A stretch of 49,072 nt of DNA, taken from the NCBI RefSeq assembly GCF_001043975.1, contig NZ_LABY01000024.1:1-49072 (forward strand), written 5' to 3'. Position numbers and translations under genes: made by a program. The first letter of the stretch is position 1; each line of letters begins with the position of its first letter. Positions 8,130 to 17,500 of the stretch are shown in pieces. Under the pieces are notes generated by a model. The model ran no database searches, was not told the DNA's origin, and saw only the letters and a program-made list of their open reading frames with translations. The DNA is from Methylobacterium variabile (GTDB taxonomy: Bacteria; Pseudomonadota; Alphaproteobacteria; Rhizobiales; Beijerinckiaceae).

Positions 8130-8432
8130 ATGACACGGTTCACCTCCATGCTCGCGGCCAGCGTCGCGCTCGCCGTCCTGCCCCTCGCCAGCGCGCAAGC
8201 CATGCCGATTGCGCAAGATCTTGCGGTTTCGCCGCAGATCACGCTCGTTGCCGACGGATGCGGTCCGGGTGCGTGGCGCGGTCCCTGGGGACACTGCCGC
8301 ACGACGCCGTATGTTGGCCCACTGCCGGTGAACCCGGGCAACGGCTGCCCTGCAGGCTCCTGGCGCGGTCCCTGGGGTCATTGTCGTGACACGCCCTACC
8401 ATGGCCGCCTACCGGACGGTCTGTGGCAGTAA
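8130..8432 (+). CDS. Secreted Cys/Gly repeat protein (GCG_CRPN-like)
   Basis: This 100-residue exported protein has a signal peptide (MTRFTSMLAASVALAVLPLASAQA) and two copies of a 17-residue unit: GCGPGAWRGPWGHCRTTPY and GCPAGSWRGPWGHCRDTPY. Each unit has a cysteine pair that could form a small disulfide loop. The architecture matches the short GCG/CRPN prefix-to-repeats proteins common in Methylobacterium and relatives. Function is unknown; a periplasmic or envelope location is expected. It has its own upstream region of about 140 bases. Confidence 0.75.
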   Translation: MTRFTSMLAASVALAVLPLASAQAMPIAQDLAVSPQITLVADGCGPGAWRGPWGHCRTTPYVGPLPVNPGNGCPAGSWRGPWGHCRDTPYHGRLPDGLWQ

Positions 8433-8570
8433 GCGGGATCACCGGCTCGGGTCGGTGAAGGCAGCACTCACCCGAGCATTTTCTCGCTTAGCAATTCGTG
8501 GCAAGCTTGGCTTAACTATTTGTTCGGCTACTCTCCGGCTCGACTGCAGCGCTCTGGCCGAGGAGCAGGG

Positions 8571-9005
8571 ATGCCGATCCGGCGGGAGCACCGCTTCTTC
8601 TATCCTATCGACTGGCCCCAGCTCTCGGCGGTCATCCGCTTCCGCCGAGCGTAGGGCCGGTGTGATGAGTGCGGCCGGCCACATCTTCAGCGGGTCTTTC
8701 ACCTCGGTGACGGTCGCTGGTGGGATCCTGAGATTGCGAGTTGGCGTGACGGCCAGGGTCGCAAGCTCCGGCAGCGGCTGCGCAACGAGGACCTGCTCGG
8801 CCACGTTCGCATTACCAAGGTGGTGCTGGCCGCTGCCCATCGCGACCACGACACCACGAACAACGAGGACGCCAACCTCGCGGCCTTCTGCCAGCGCTGT
8901 CACATGCTCCACGATCGCGACGAGCATCAACGGCGGCGCTGGCGCACTCTGTTTCGGCGTAAGGCGATGGGAGATCTCTTTCACGGGCCGTATCCCGCGA
9001 ACTGA
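8571..9005 (+). pseudogene. HNH-type protein gene with in-frame amber stop
   Basis: The ATG at 8571 follows a purine-rich GAGGAGCAGGG sequence. The frame runs 27 codons (MPIRREHRFFYPIDWPQLSA...) to TAG at 8652-8654 and then stays open to 9005. After the stop it reads GRCDECGRPHLQRVFHLGD, then VVLAAAHRDHDTTNNEDANL and FCQRCHMLHDRDEHQRRR. This is a zinc-binding HNH fold with two CxxC knuckles and the AAHRDHD/NLAAFCQRCH core. A single CAG to TAG change explains the interruption. HNH proteins of this size are common DNA nucleases on Methylobacterium-like elements. Confidence 0.75.
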
Positions 9006-9218
9006 GGTGCGTCGTGGCACACCTGTCCCGAGTTAAGAGGCTGCCCTACGCTCGTGGTAGGCGATCTAGGACGCGTCCCCGTTCAAGGCTGCCAATGCCG
9101 AAGGACGGCGGATTCGTGGCGATTTGACAGGGCGGCCGCATCGTTTGGCAGGGCAACAAGAAAGACACGCCGACCCACCCCCTCCAGAGGGGCGTCCCCT
9201 CCGGACACCATCCGGTAT

Positions 9219-9247
9219 TATGGTCCATACTTTCCATGATATATGGA
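9219..9247. promoter_or_regulatory. Probable Phd autoregulatory operator
   Basis: Two adjacent palindromes with related half-sites lie 25 bases before the antitoxin start: TATGG-T-CCATA (9219-9229) and TCCAT-GATAT-ATGGA (9233-9247). Phd-family antitoxins normally repress their own operon from such paired sites. A TATTAT box overlaps the left edge. Confidence 0.6.
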
Positions 9248-9271
9248 TTTCAGGGATCAGGAGGCAATCAC

Positions 9272-9526
9272 ATGCGTTCGTTCACGACCGCGGATCTCAA
9301 TAAGCAGGTGGGCGAAGTCACTGACGCCGCTCAGCGCGCACCCGTAGTCATCACTCGGCGCAGCAAGCCCCGGTTCGTGCTGATGAGCCTGGAGCATTAC
9401 GAGGCCCTGCGTGGCCCGAGCGACCCGCGCCGCGCCTTCACCCTCGCTACCATGCCCGATGACCTTCGCGACGGCCTCTTGCAAGCTGCGGAGGCCTACG
9501 AGCGGGAGCACGGCGGCGACGACTGA
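9272..9526 (+). CDS. Phd/YefM-family antitoxin
   Basis: The start at 9272 is preferred over an earlier in-frame ATG because AGGAGG lies just upstream; this gives 84 residues. The N-terminal dimerisation and DNA-binding part (RSFTTADLNKQVGEVTDAAQ, then VVITRRSKPRFVLMSLEHYEALR) is typical of Phd/YefM, and an acidic tail (DDLRDGLLQAAEAYEREHGGDD) would bind a toxin. The toxin-like gene that follows is broken, so this is probably an orphan antitoxin still able to repress its own promoter. Confidence 0.9.
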   Translation: MRSFTTADLNKQVGEVTDAAQRAPVVITRRSKPRFVLMSLEHYEALRGPSDPRRAFTLATMPDDLRDGLLQAAEAYEREHGGDD

Positions 9527-9527
9527 A

Positions 9528-9949
9528 CCTCCGGAAACCGGACTCGTCGTCCGCTACAGCTTCCTCTGACCCCGCGAGCACGACCGCGGCGAGCGGGAGG
9601 GGCGCAAGGACCGGCCCGTCTGCCTCGTTGTGCCGGTCAATGTCGGCCCCGGGGCCGCGGTGGTCTTCCCGACTACCACCCAGAAGCCCACGCCTGTCGG
9701 ACCGCGGTCGCGGTGCCGGAGATCGAGCGACGCCGGCTTAAGCTTACGGGCGATCGTCCCTGCTGGATCATGCTCGACGAGGCCAACAGCGACGTCATGC
9801 CGGGCTCGTTCCACCTCGTGCCGCTGGAGACATATCCCCTGCGCTATGCCTACGGCCGGTTCAGCCCAGCCTTCATGCGGGTGGTGCTGCAGACCATGGC
9901 CGAGCTGATCCGTGCCCGCCAAGTGCGAATGGTTCAGCGCGAGCGCTGA
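9528..9949 (+). pseudogene. Broken PemK/MazF-like toxin gene
   Basis: Directly after the antitoxin the frame starting at 9528 reads PETGLVVRYSFL, then TGA at 9567 where Trp is expected, then PREHDRGEREGRKDRPVCLV. This resembles plasmid-maintenance toxins of the PemK/MazF type found beside Phd-like antitoxins in this group. Near 9700-9713 the reading frame shifts to one coding VAVPEIERRRLKLTGDRPCWIMLDEAN and on to RMVQRER. With one nonsense change and one frameshift, no intact toxin can be made. Family assignment is from remembered similarity and is moderate. Confidence 0.6.
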
Positions 9950-11008
9950 AGCCTCAGGCTCTGCCAGGATCGAAGCTCTGTCCTGCGATCTGCCCGCCGT
10001 CAGTGGCAGTGCAGGACCGAAGCGGCCGGACCATGCGACCGCAGATCGCTCTGAAATTGATATTCTACCGATATGTGCCCGGCCGGTGGTGGACGACCCG
10101 CTCTCCCGCAGCAACCCCGATAGTGGTCAGCCTCAGCTCTCGCTACCAGATCCGGGTCGGTCGGACGAACACGCCAGGCGCGGCGGTGAGCGCGTGGAGG
10201 AGGTAGGCCGGGATCGCGAGCTCGACCCGCTGGCGATCGGGCAGAGTTGGCATCCCGGGAGCACCACGCTGAGGGGACCCATGGCATGCGCTACCGATAG
10301 ACGGCCCTTGTGTAGCTCTAAGATGCGACTGCATCGAAACTTCTCGGGACGAAGCGGGCTACACTGCCGAAGACGTTGCGTCGTCGGGCTCATAGAGTTT
10401 TGAGTTCCAGAAGGGCGTCCCCTACGGGCCGCGCCCTACTCGCCGCCTGCGGCAGCTCCCCGAACCCGCTGCGCGGTTTCGTCCCTTTGGGTAACGGTCG
10501 CTGACGCGATGCACGGTCGCCTGCAGTCAAGATGACTTGGTGGCCCGCCGTAAAAACCGGACTCAAGGCAGCAAGGCCTTAGCTTCAACCCGATCGTCTG
10601 GCGCTGGGCTGCCGGTGGCCTCAACGCTTCAAAGGGCGTTTGCGCCGCCAGTTTGGATTGAGTTCACCAAGCTTGGACCATAGAATTAGATACACGAGAT
10701 CTGATCATCTTCCACTAAAGTGGATCATTGTCGAGGTTAGTGGATCCAATAGGGTGAGGGCGAGCATCTGCTCGATGCCTGTGCAGATCCGTTGATCAGA
10801 GTGCGACACGGTTTCGATTTCTGATATTAATAATATGACTTTGTAACATTATTAAATATTCCGACGACCTAAAATTCCCCTCACCTGTTCTGAACGTGAG
10901 CGATTTGGCGGTTGTGTCTCCAACACTCTGCCTCAGCATATCCGAGCGGGGATCGAGAGGCAGAAAAGGCCGGCAGGGATTGAGCCGGCGCGAGCGCGAG
11001 AGAGAGCC
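9950..11008. other. Gene-poor kilobase between cargo remnants
   Basis: No convincing complete gene was found. A minus-strand frame at 10143-10334 ends with MPTLPDRQRVELAIPAYLLHA and might be a fragment, but nothing supports it. The stretch 10680-10870 is AT-rich and holds small inverted repeats such as CCACT-AA-AGTGG (near 10711) and an ATATTAATAAT tract. It could be an insertion scar or a regulatory region. Confidence 0.4.
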
Positions 11009-11440
11009 TTGCGGTCCGGCGTGAGCCCGACAGGCCGTCCCGTGGACGTCTCGATCATCACCAAGCACTTCATCGCCCTCGATCCTATCCCGGGCCCGGC
11101 CGCGATCCTCCAGGCCGGGATGCATCTCGCCGAGCTTCTCGCGGAAGGCCGTGCGATTGAGGCGACTGCCTTGCGCCAGGCCATGACGGCGGCCTGCGGC
11201 GGCAGCGACGCCGACGGCCTCTGGCTGTGAAGGACGCCTACGAGGCCTGCGAGATCGCCCAGATACTGTTTCTACGCCGGTTCTGGCCAGCGGTCCGCGC
11301 CAAGGCCGTGATCCCGGCCGCCCGCCCTGCCATACTCGGCCGGATCGCCGGCCTGTGCCGACCCACACTCCAGAGGGCTAGACCCCCTGGGCCGCTTAAC
11401 TGGCGGCCTTCAACTCGTCGGTCGAGGCTAAGCATCACCC
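11009..11440 (+). pseudogene. Fragment of a strawberry-notch-like helicase gene
   Basis: Two frames join at 11228: the first reads IPGPAAILQAGMHLAELLAE and on to AACGGSDADGLWL, and the second continues KDAYEACEIAQILFLRRF and on to ARPAILGRIAGL. They resemble an N-terminal segment of the large strawberry-notch/SNF2-type NTP hydrolases carried by rhizobial plasmids, which usually reads GLWLWKDAYEAC at this join. Losing one G from TGTGGAAG explains the shift. Helicase motifs are absent, so only a short remnant is left beside the transfer genes. Confidence 0.5.
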
Positions 11441-11547
11441 TGGTTCGTGCCGCGCGTGAAAAAGCCTTCGTCAGCCCCCATGCGAGCGGCCGCCGAACCG
11501 TCCGCGCGGACGGGTTTCACCGCAGCTCGCGCTGCTGCGAGCGGCCA

Positions 11548-13548
11548 TCAGGCTGCTTCCCTTTCCTCCAGCCCAATCTCGCTTTCGGCATCAGTTTCGT
11601 CCTGCGCGTCGCGAGTATGGAAGCGGTTCGCACCAACCAGCTTCCTCATGTCGGCGCGCCGGAAGTAAATCGCTCGCCCGCACCGGATCGGCTCAACGCC
11701 ACCGACGAGCAGGATCTGCTCGTCGCGCCGCATCGTGATGATCTCGTCGGGCATGATGAGCGCCCGCTTCTGGAGCGACGTCGATGCCGACAGGCTCATC
11801 CCACCCGAGCCCTTGCCGCCGGTGCGCGCCTGCTGGCTGTAGGAGATGAGCTCCTGGGTGTAATACCCGCAGCGCTCGGATAGCCATTTGGCGGTGTCGA
11901 TGTCGGTGATCGCGGAGAAGCTCTGCCACGCGGTCGACTCGAACCAGGCGGACACGGCGTCCTTGTCGCCCCCCCATTGCTGCCGCAGCTGGCCGAGCGA
12001 TTGGTACACCATCACGAGCGTGATGCCGTACTTGCGGCCAGCGTCGCGGGCGACCTCGATCAGGCTCATGTTCCCGAGCCGTGCCGCCTCGTCGAGGAGG
12101 AAGGCGACCCGGTCCTTGATCTCGCCATTGGCGTGATAGAGCGCGTTCATCAGCCCGCCGATGATGACCCGCGCCAAGCCCGCAAAATTCTGCAGCGTCT
12201 GGAGGTCGATCGCGATGAAAACGTCGATATCGTCGTCGACGAGATCGAGGCTGGAGAACTCCCCGTCCGATACGATCGCGGCATATTCCTTGAAGCTAAG
12301 CCAGTTCGTCAGGTCGGCTGCCGTGGCATAGACACCCGAGAACGTCTGCGGCGTCATGCTCTTGAAAGGCCCGAGCGCCAGCTTGGCGAACGAGCCGTCG
12401 TCCTCGGCCCGCAAGATCTTGCTCAACCGCTCCAGGAAGTCCGGTTCGGGCTCGGAGATCAGCTCGCGCAGGGTGCGCAGCGTGCGTGGCTTTTCGTTGA
12501 ACGATCGGTTGAGGCAGATGTAGGCGAGGACTCCGCGTAGGAGCTGCAAGGCCGAGTTGCGGAAGAAGTCCTTCGGATCGTCCCGTTTGACCGGTCCGGT
12601 GGCGATCCAGCCGACCACGGCTGAGATGTCGTTCTCGGCCGAGGTCTCGCCCCGGCCGATCCAGTCGAGCACGTTAAAGCCGCTCATCGGGTTCTTGGGC
12701 GTGATGCAATGAACGCGGCGTTCGACGCCCGCACCACGGAAATTTCCCCGGTATTCCGCGAGCATCGGGTGCAGCTCGGTCGAGGGGTCGAGCACCACCG
12801 CATTTCCCGGCCACGACAGCAGCATCGGAATGACCGTGCCGGTGGTTTTGAACCCGCCCGATCCGGAGAACACGAGACCGTGGGTCGAGCCGATATCGCA
12901 GTTGAAGCCCATCATCGGCATCCTGCCCCCCGAGCCCCAGGTCTTAGGGTCGTTCGGCTTGAACACCCGAGACGTGCTCTTCTGGTCAAGATCGGGGCGA
13001 TAGCGCTCGCCGAGCACCAGGTCGCCGTCCTCGGGAAACAGCTCGCCGGCGAGCTTCATCGTCGCCCATTCCGCGTCGCCGTAGGCAGCGGATTTCGAGC
13101 GGATCGGCTTGTTGTAGCCGCGCGTGGTTTTCTTGACCCGGACCAGGGACACGAGCGGCGTGATGAAGGCGACAAAGCCCGCGAACATGACAGCGCAGAA
13201 CAACGGAACGTCGGCTCGACGCATCAAGGCGCGGGCATCTGCGCCGGGGTTGAGAGCGGTCAGCCGGGCGATCTCCTCGCGTACCGTCCAGGCGCACAAG
13301 CCGATCAGGAACAGGGACACGCACGCGGCAACGACGCGCCCACTATCGCCCGGTCGGGTAAGGCCGGCGGCGGCGAACAGGACGAGTGCGGGCAACGCCA
13401 CCGCGGCCACGCGCATGGCATGGAGCATCATCGAGTGCCCCGGCTCCACCACGTAGATCGCCCCTACGAGCGGCGCGAGGAACAGGCTGATCCCGATATG
13501 CAGCGCGAGCCCGATCGCGACGATGAGGGTGGCGTAAACCCACTTCAT
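11548..13548 (-). CDS. traG: TraG/VirD4-type coupling ATPase
   Basis: This 666-residue type IV coupling protein would link relaxosome and secretion channel at the inner membrane. The N-terminus has about four hydrophobic segments (around residues 4-28, 46-62, 71-90 and 114-136). The ATPase part follows: HGLVFSGSGGFKTTG, a Ti-TraG-style Walker A at about residues 229-236, VVLDPSTELHPM, and Walker B at FLLDEAARLGNM. The C-terminus has DEIITMRRDEQILLVGG. It is the last gene of a traC-traD-traG unit, and its start overlaps the traD stop by four bases (ATGA). This VirD4-like protein, rather than a DotL ATPase, is the only intact coupling ATPase in the window. Confidence 0.95.
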   Translation of the reverse strand: MKWVYATLIVAIGLALHIGISLFLAPLVGAIYVVEPGHSMMLHAMRVAAVALPALVLFAAAGLTRPGDSGRVVAACVSLFLIGLCAWTVREEIARLTALNPGADARALMRRADVPLFCAVMFAGFVAFITPLVSLVRVKKTTRGYNKPIRSKSAAYGDAEWATMKLAGELFPEDGDLVLGERYRPDLDQKSTSRVFKPNDPKTWGSGGRMPMMGFNCDIGSTHGLVFSGSGGFKTTGTVIPMLLSWPGNAVVLDPSTELHPMLAEYRGNFRGAGVERRVHCITPKNPMSGFNVLDWIGRGETSAENDISAVVGWIATGPVKRDDPKDFFRNSALQLLRGVLAYICLNRSFNEKPRTLRTLRELISEPEPDFLERLSKILRAEDDGSFAKLALGPFKSMTPQTFSGVYATAADLTNWLSFKEYAAIVSDGEFSSLDLVDDDIDVFIAIDLQTLQNFAGLARVIIGGLMNALYHANGEIKDRVAFLLDEAARLGNMSLIEVARDAGRKYGITLVMVYQSLGQLRQQWGGDKDAVSAWFESTAWQSFSAITDIDTAKWLSERCGYYTQELISYSQQARTGGKGSGGMSLSASTSLQKRALIMPDEIITMRRDEQILLVGGVEPIRCGRAIYFRRADMRKLVGANRFHTRDAQDETDAESEIGLEEREAA

Positions 13549-13742
13549 TTCTTGAACTCCTTGTCCCCTCGCTGAGCGAATTGCTCGACGACGTCGGGGT
13601 CGCGCGTGCGCTCACGACCCTCGATCAGGAGGCCGAGCAGGACGTTGCTCGGCAGGTCAGCGAGACCGGCTTTGATGACGAGGCCGCCGAGCAGGATCTT
13701 GCGGTAGGCGTCAGCCTTCCGCTCGTCATGCCGCTTGGTCAT
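13545..13742 (-). CDS. traD: TraD-like small transfer protein
   Basis: A 65-residue product is obtained from the ATG at 13742, which follows GAAGAGGGAG; a longer start at 13817 would overlap traC heavily. The core DAYRKILLGGLVIKAGLADL is the hallmark of the small Ti-plasmid TraD proteins. These lie between traC and traG and are thought to assist relaxosome formation. It overlaps traC by 17 bases and traG by 4, consistent with coupled translation. Confidence 0.85.
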   Translation of the reverse strand: MTKRHDERKADAYRKILLGGLVIKAGLADLPSNVLLGLLIEGRERTRDPDVVEQFAQRGDKEFKK

Positions 13743-14004
13743 CAGCTCCCTCTTCAGTGTGTCCAGAGCCTCGACGTCCCTTTGCCTTTGGCTGCGCCAC
13801 CTCCGGGTTTGCCGCACGAAATCGGGTGACGATGGTTTGGAACTCCTGTGTCAGGGCCTCGTCCGAGATGTCGATCGAGCCGATGCCGGCCTTGATCGCC
13901 AGCTGTCCGATCCGCTCGCACTCGGCCTTGTCGTGAGCTTTGAGTTTGGCTTGAAGCGCCGCAATCTCGTTGACGATCGTCTCGCGCGACTTGGATCGAG
14001 CCAT
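13726..14004 (-). CDS. traC: TraC-like relaxosome accessory protein
   Basis: This 92-residue protein has a helical N-terminus (RETIVNEIAALQAKLKAHDK) and the TraC signature ERIGQLAIKAGIGSIDISDE, then LTQEFQTIVTRF. TraC of Ti-type plasmids is a small accessory factor for processing at oriT. It is the first gene of the minus-strand traCDG unit and diverges from traA across the oriT-containing intergenic region, the same arrangement as in Ti plasmids. Confidence 0.88.
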   Translation of the reverse strand: MARSKSRETIVNEIAALQAKLKAHDKAECERIGQLAIKAGIGSIDISDEALTQEFQTIVTRFRAANPEVAQPKAKGRRGSGHTEEGADDQAA

Positions 14005-14447
14005 GGATACACTCTTCCCTCTCGGTTGAAGAGGTGACGGTTAACACCGGCACGCAGATCAGCAACCGCAACGTGAAAGGATGCGATACCATCCGAGGTT
14101 GTGAGACACTACCCGTGGTTCTGGTATCACACCAACGAGCGCGCTCCTCGTGGCAAAGGCTGGGCTCTCAGTCGACCATCAAGCCCCTGCCTTCCGGCGC
14201 CGGCCCGCTGATATCCGTCGCCTCGCCCGTGGTCGGAGGAGCACTTGGGCCAGCTGCAGAGCCCGGCGTTCTGATGGAAATCGATCCTTTCGCACCCTCA
14301 CCGCCGCACATCCCATCTCCCCGAGGCAGGTCCGGTAAGACAGCCGCACTGCTCGGCTTCGCCGGTCGGATGGACTGGCCCCAAAGGGGCCTCTTTGAGC
14401 CGGAGCTGCGGCGCGCAGCGCCTCCGCAAAGTCGCCTGAGTTTTACG
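14005..14447. promoter_or_regulatory. Divergent traC/traA control region
   Basis: No gene is supported here. Visible structures are a 7-bp inverted repeat GATACCA (14085-14091) with TGGTATC (14122-14128), 81 bases upstream of traC, and a perfect hairpin GGCCCC-AAA-GGGGCC (14377-14391). They could be repressor or relaxosome-protein sites for the divergent transfer operons; their roles are inferred only from position. Confidence 0.4.
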
Positions 14448-14482
14448 AAGGGGCGCACTTATGGGGAAATTTGCATTTCCCC
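14448..14482 (-). other. oriT: oriT core: MOB_Q-type nick site with adjacent hairpin
   Basis: The minus strand reads a perfect 8-bp inverted repeat (GGGGAAAT, loop GCAA, ATTTCCCC), then ATAAGTGCGCCCC. Hairpin followed by TAAG/TGCGCCC is the arrangement of the RSF1010/MOB_Q and Ti-type nick regions. The predicted cleavage is between G and T of AAGTGCG on the minus strand, near 14456/14457. Its place just before a MOB_Q relaxase gene and across from traC supports the call. The transferred strand would then lead with traC-traD-traG and end with traA. Confidence 0.85.
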
Positions 14483-14520
14483 TCGCAAGCTGCTAATGGC
14501 CAAGCTCAGGAAATCCGCAC

Positions 14521-17500
14521 TTGGCCATCTATCACCTCTCGGCTCAGGTCATCAGCAGTGGCGCCGGCAAGAGCGCCGTCGCCTCAGCCGCCTACCGGCG
14601 CGCCGCGACCATGACCCGCGAGAGCGACGGCAAGGTCATCTCCTACGAGGGCAAGCAGCACGTCACCCACACCGAATTGAGCTTGCCGGCCCGGGTTCCG
14701 GCTTGGTTTCAAACAGCCATTGACGGGCGCAGCGAGAACGGTGCCTCGGCCTTTCTGTGGAACGCCGTCGAGCGGAAGGAGGGGCAGAAGGGCACCGGCT
14801 TCGCGATGGAGATGAACATCGCGCTGCCACTCGAGCTGACGGTCGAGCAGAACGTGGCACTCGCCCGCGACTGGATCGAGAACGCGATCACCCAGAACGG
14901 CATGGTCGCCGATTGGGCCCTGCACGATGCACCGGACAACCCGCACATCCACGTCATGGTCCCGCTCAGGAAGCTGACCGATGACGGCTTCGCGGCTAAG
15001 TTTGACTTCGCCCGTGACCGCGACGGCAACGTCCTCTACCGCGAGGACGGCAAGCCCCGCTACGAACGGCTGGCCGGGCCGATGAAGCACCTCGTCGACT
15101 GGCGCCGATCGTGGGCGGAGACGACGAACCTGCACCTTGCGGCCGCCGGGCTTGATCGGCGCATCGACCACCGCTCGCACGTCGAGGCCGGGATCCGCAT
15201 CGAGCCGACCGAGCACATCGGCGTCCACGCGGTGAACATGGCCGCGCTCGGCAAGGTCTCCGACCGTGTCGAGGCGGAGAAGCAGAAGCGCCGCCGCAAT
15301 GCGCAGGCCATCATCGAGGATCCCTCGACCCTGCTGCCGATCCTGACTCGCGAGAAGAGTGTGTTCGATGAACGCGATCTCGCGCGGGCAGTGTTCCGCT
15401 ACATCGACGATCCGGTGGCGTTCGATGCGGTCCGCCTCAGGCTCGGTCAATCGTCTGAACTCGTTGCGGTGGCAGAGGAGGTGTTCGATCCCGAGAGCGG
15501 CCGGGTGGTGTCGCCGGCCCGCTGGACCACGCGGGCGCTCCTGCGTGCCGAGGTCCTGATGCAGGCCGCGACCGGCCGGCTCTACGCCGACCAGGGCCAT
15601 CACGTGGCCCAGCCCGCACTGGCGCGTGCCTTCGCCACCCGCCCGGAGCTGTCCGAGGAGCAGCGCGAGGCGGTCCGCCACGTCACGACGCCGGACCGGA
15701 TCGCGGCGGTGGTGGGTTTTGCCGGCGCGGGCAAGTCGACCATGCTCGGCGTCGCACGCGCCGCCTGGATCGGTGCCGGCTACCGCGTCATCGGTGGGGC
15801 TCTTGCCGGCAAGGCAGCGGAGGGTTTGGAGCGCAGCGCCGGTATCGCGAGCCGCACGCTCGCCTCGTGGGAGCTCGCCTGGAAGAACGACCGTGACCTG
15901 CTGAGACCCGGTGACGTCTTCGTGCTCGACGAGGCCGGCATGGTCGCCTCCGAGCAGCTCTCGCGGATCGTCCAGGAGGTCGAGCGGCGCGGGGCCAAAC
16001 TGGTGCTGGTGGGCGACGCCATGCAGCTCCAGCCGATCGAGGCCGGCGCCGGGTTTAGGGCGATCACGGAGACGATCGGCTACGCCGAGCTGTCCGAGAT
16101 CTGGCGCCAGGTGTCTCCGGCCATGCGGCGCGCAAGCGTGGCCTTCGCCCGCGGCGAGGCGGCAGCAGCGCTCGGCGTCTATCGCGAGGCTGGGATGATC
16201 CGGTTCTCGCCCAATCGCGAGGGTGCGCGCGAGGCCCTGATCGCGGCCTGGAAACCGGACTACCTCGGCCGGAAGCCGGACGGAGGAACGAGCGAAACGC
16301 TGATCCTGGCCCAGACCAACGCCGACGTCCTCGCCCTCAACACCATGGCCCGATCGGCCCTCAAAGCCGACGGGATGCTGGCCGACGAGGCCCGGTTCGT
16401 CACGGCGCGCGGCGAGCGGATGTTCGCTCCCGGCGACCGGGTGCTGTTCTTGGAGAACGACCGCTCGCTCGGCGTGAAGAACGGCATGCTGGCCACCGTC
16501 GAGACGGCGTCGAGCGGCCGGCTGGTGGTCAAGCTCGATCGGAATGGGACTGGCGACGGTGAGCGGATCGAGGTGCGGGCTGAGGCCTATCGCAACCTCG
16601 ACCACGGCTACGCTGCGACCGTGCATAAATCCCAGGGCGCGACGCTCGACCGGGTGCATGTGCTCGTCACCCCCGGCATGGATCGGCACCTCGGCTACGT
16701 CGCGATGACGCGCCACCGCCACAGCGTGGTCCTGCACGGCGCGCACGCCGACTTCGTGCCGGACTGGCGTCGTGCCAAGTTCGGCGTCGCACCGTCAACG
16801 GACGTTCTCGACGCGGCTGCCCTCGACGGCTTGGCGCGACGGCTGTCGCGGGACGGCTCGAAAGCCTCGACACTGGATCACGCCAGCGAGGCCGCGTTCC
16901 GCGAGGCTGCGGTGTCGTTGACCCAGCCGCCGGAAGCGATGGACGGCGAGACCGTCCGAGATCGCGAGCGGGCAGCGCCGGTGCTCGATGCCGGCCGGAT
17001 GGCGGCTGGGATCGCGGCGCTGGCAAACCGGCTCGAAGCCGAGGCGCTGACCAGAGAGAGTTCGGGATCTGCGGTCGTCGAGGTCGGAGCTGCTCCGCAC
17101 GCGGCCGAGCGCGACGCGTCGGCAAAACAGCCCACCATCGACGTGTCCGTGTCCCCGGCACTGGCAGCGATCGAGGTCGCCCTGAGGCGACTGGAGCGGT
17201 CTGAGACCGAGACCGCCGATCGGGTCCGTCCGCAGGATCTGCGGGCTCTGGCATCGGCTTTCGCCGAGCGGCGCGGCCTCAATGGTCACGCCGCCCTCAC
17301 GCCTGCTCTGGTGAAGCGTGCCCGAGAGATGGTGCGCAAGGCCGAGACACAGTGGCGCCGGCTCTACGGCCTCGCGACACGCCTTACTGCGGCCTGGAAT
17401 ACCTTGGCCGCCGCTCGTCCGTCCGCCGCCGTCAAGGCCGCATCGGAGGCTGTCGCTGCTGCGGTGAATGCTGCACCGGAAGCCCCCTCAAGAACGGGCC

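Noticed and set aside
8386..9036. 216-codon plus frame overlapping the HNH region, and a 193-codon minus frame
   Set aside because: The third frame encodes a recognisable HNH fold with two CxxC knuckles; the longer frames have none.
14584..16746. 720-codon minus-strand frame opposite traA
   Set aside because: It is the complement of a strongly supported relaxase gene; composition is that of an antisense shadow (His/Arg/Gly-rich) and no family motif is seen.
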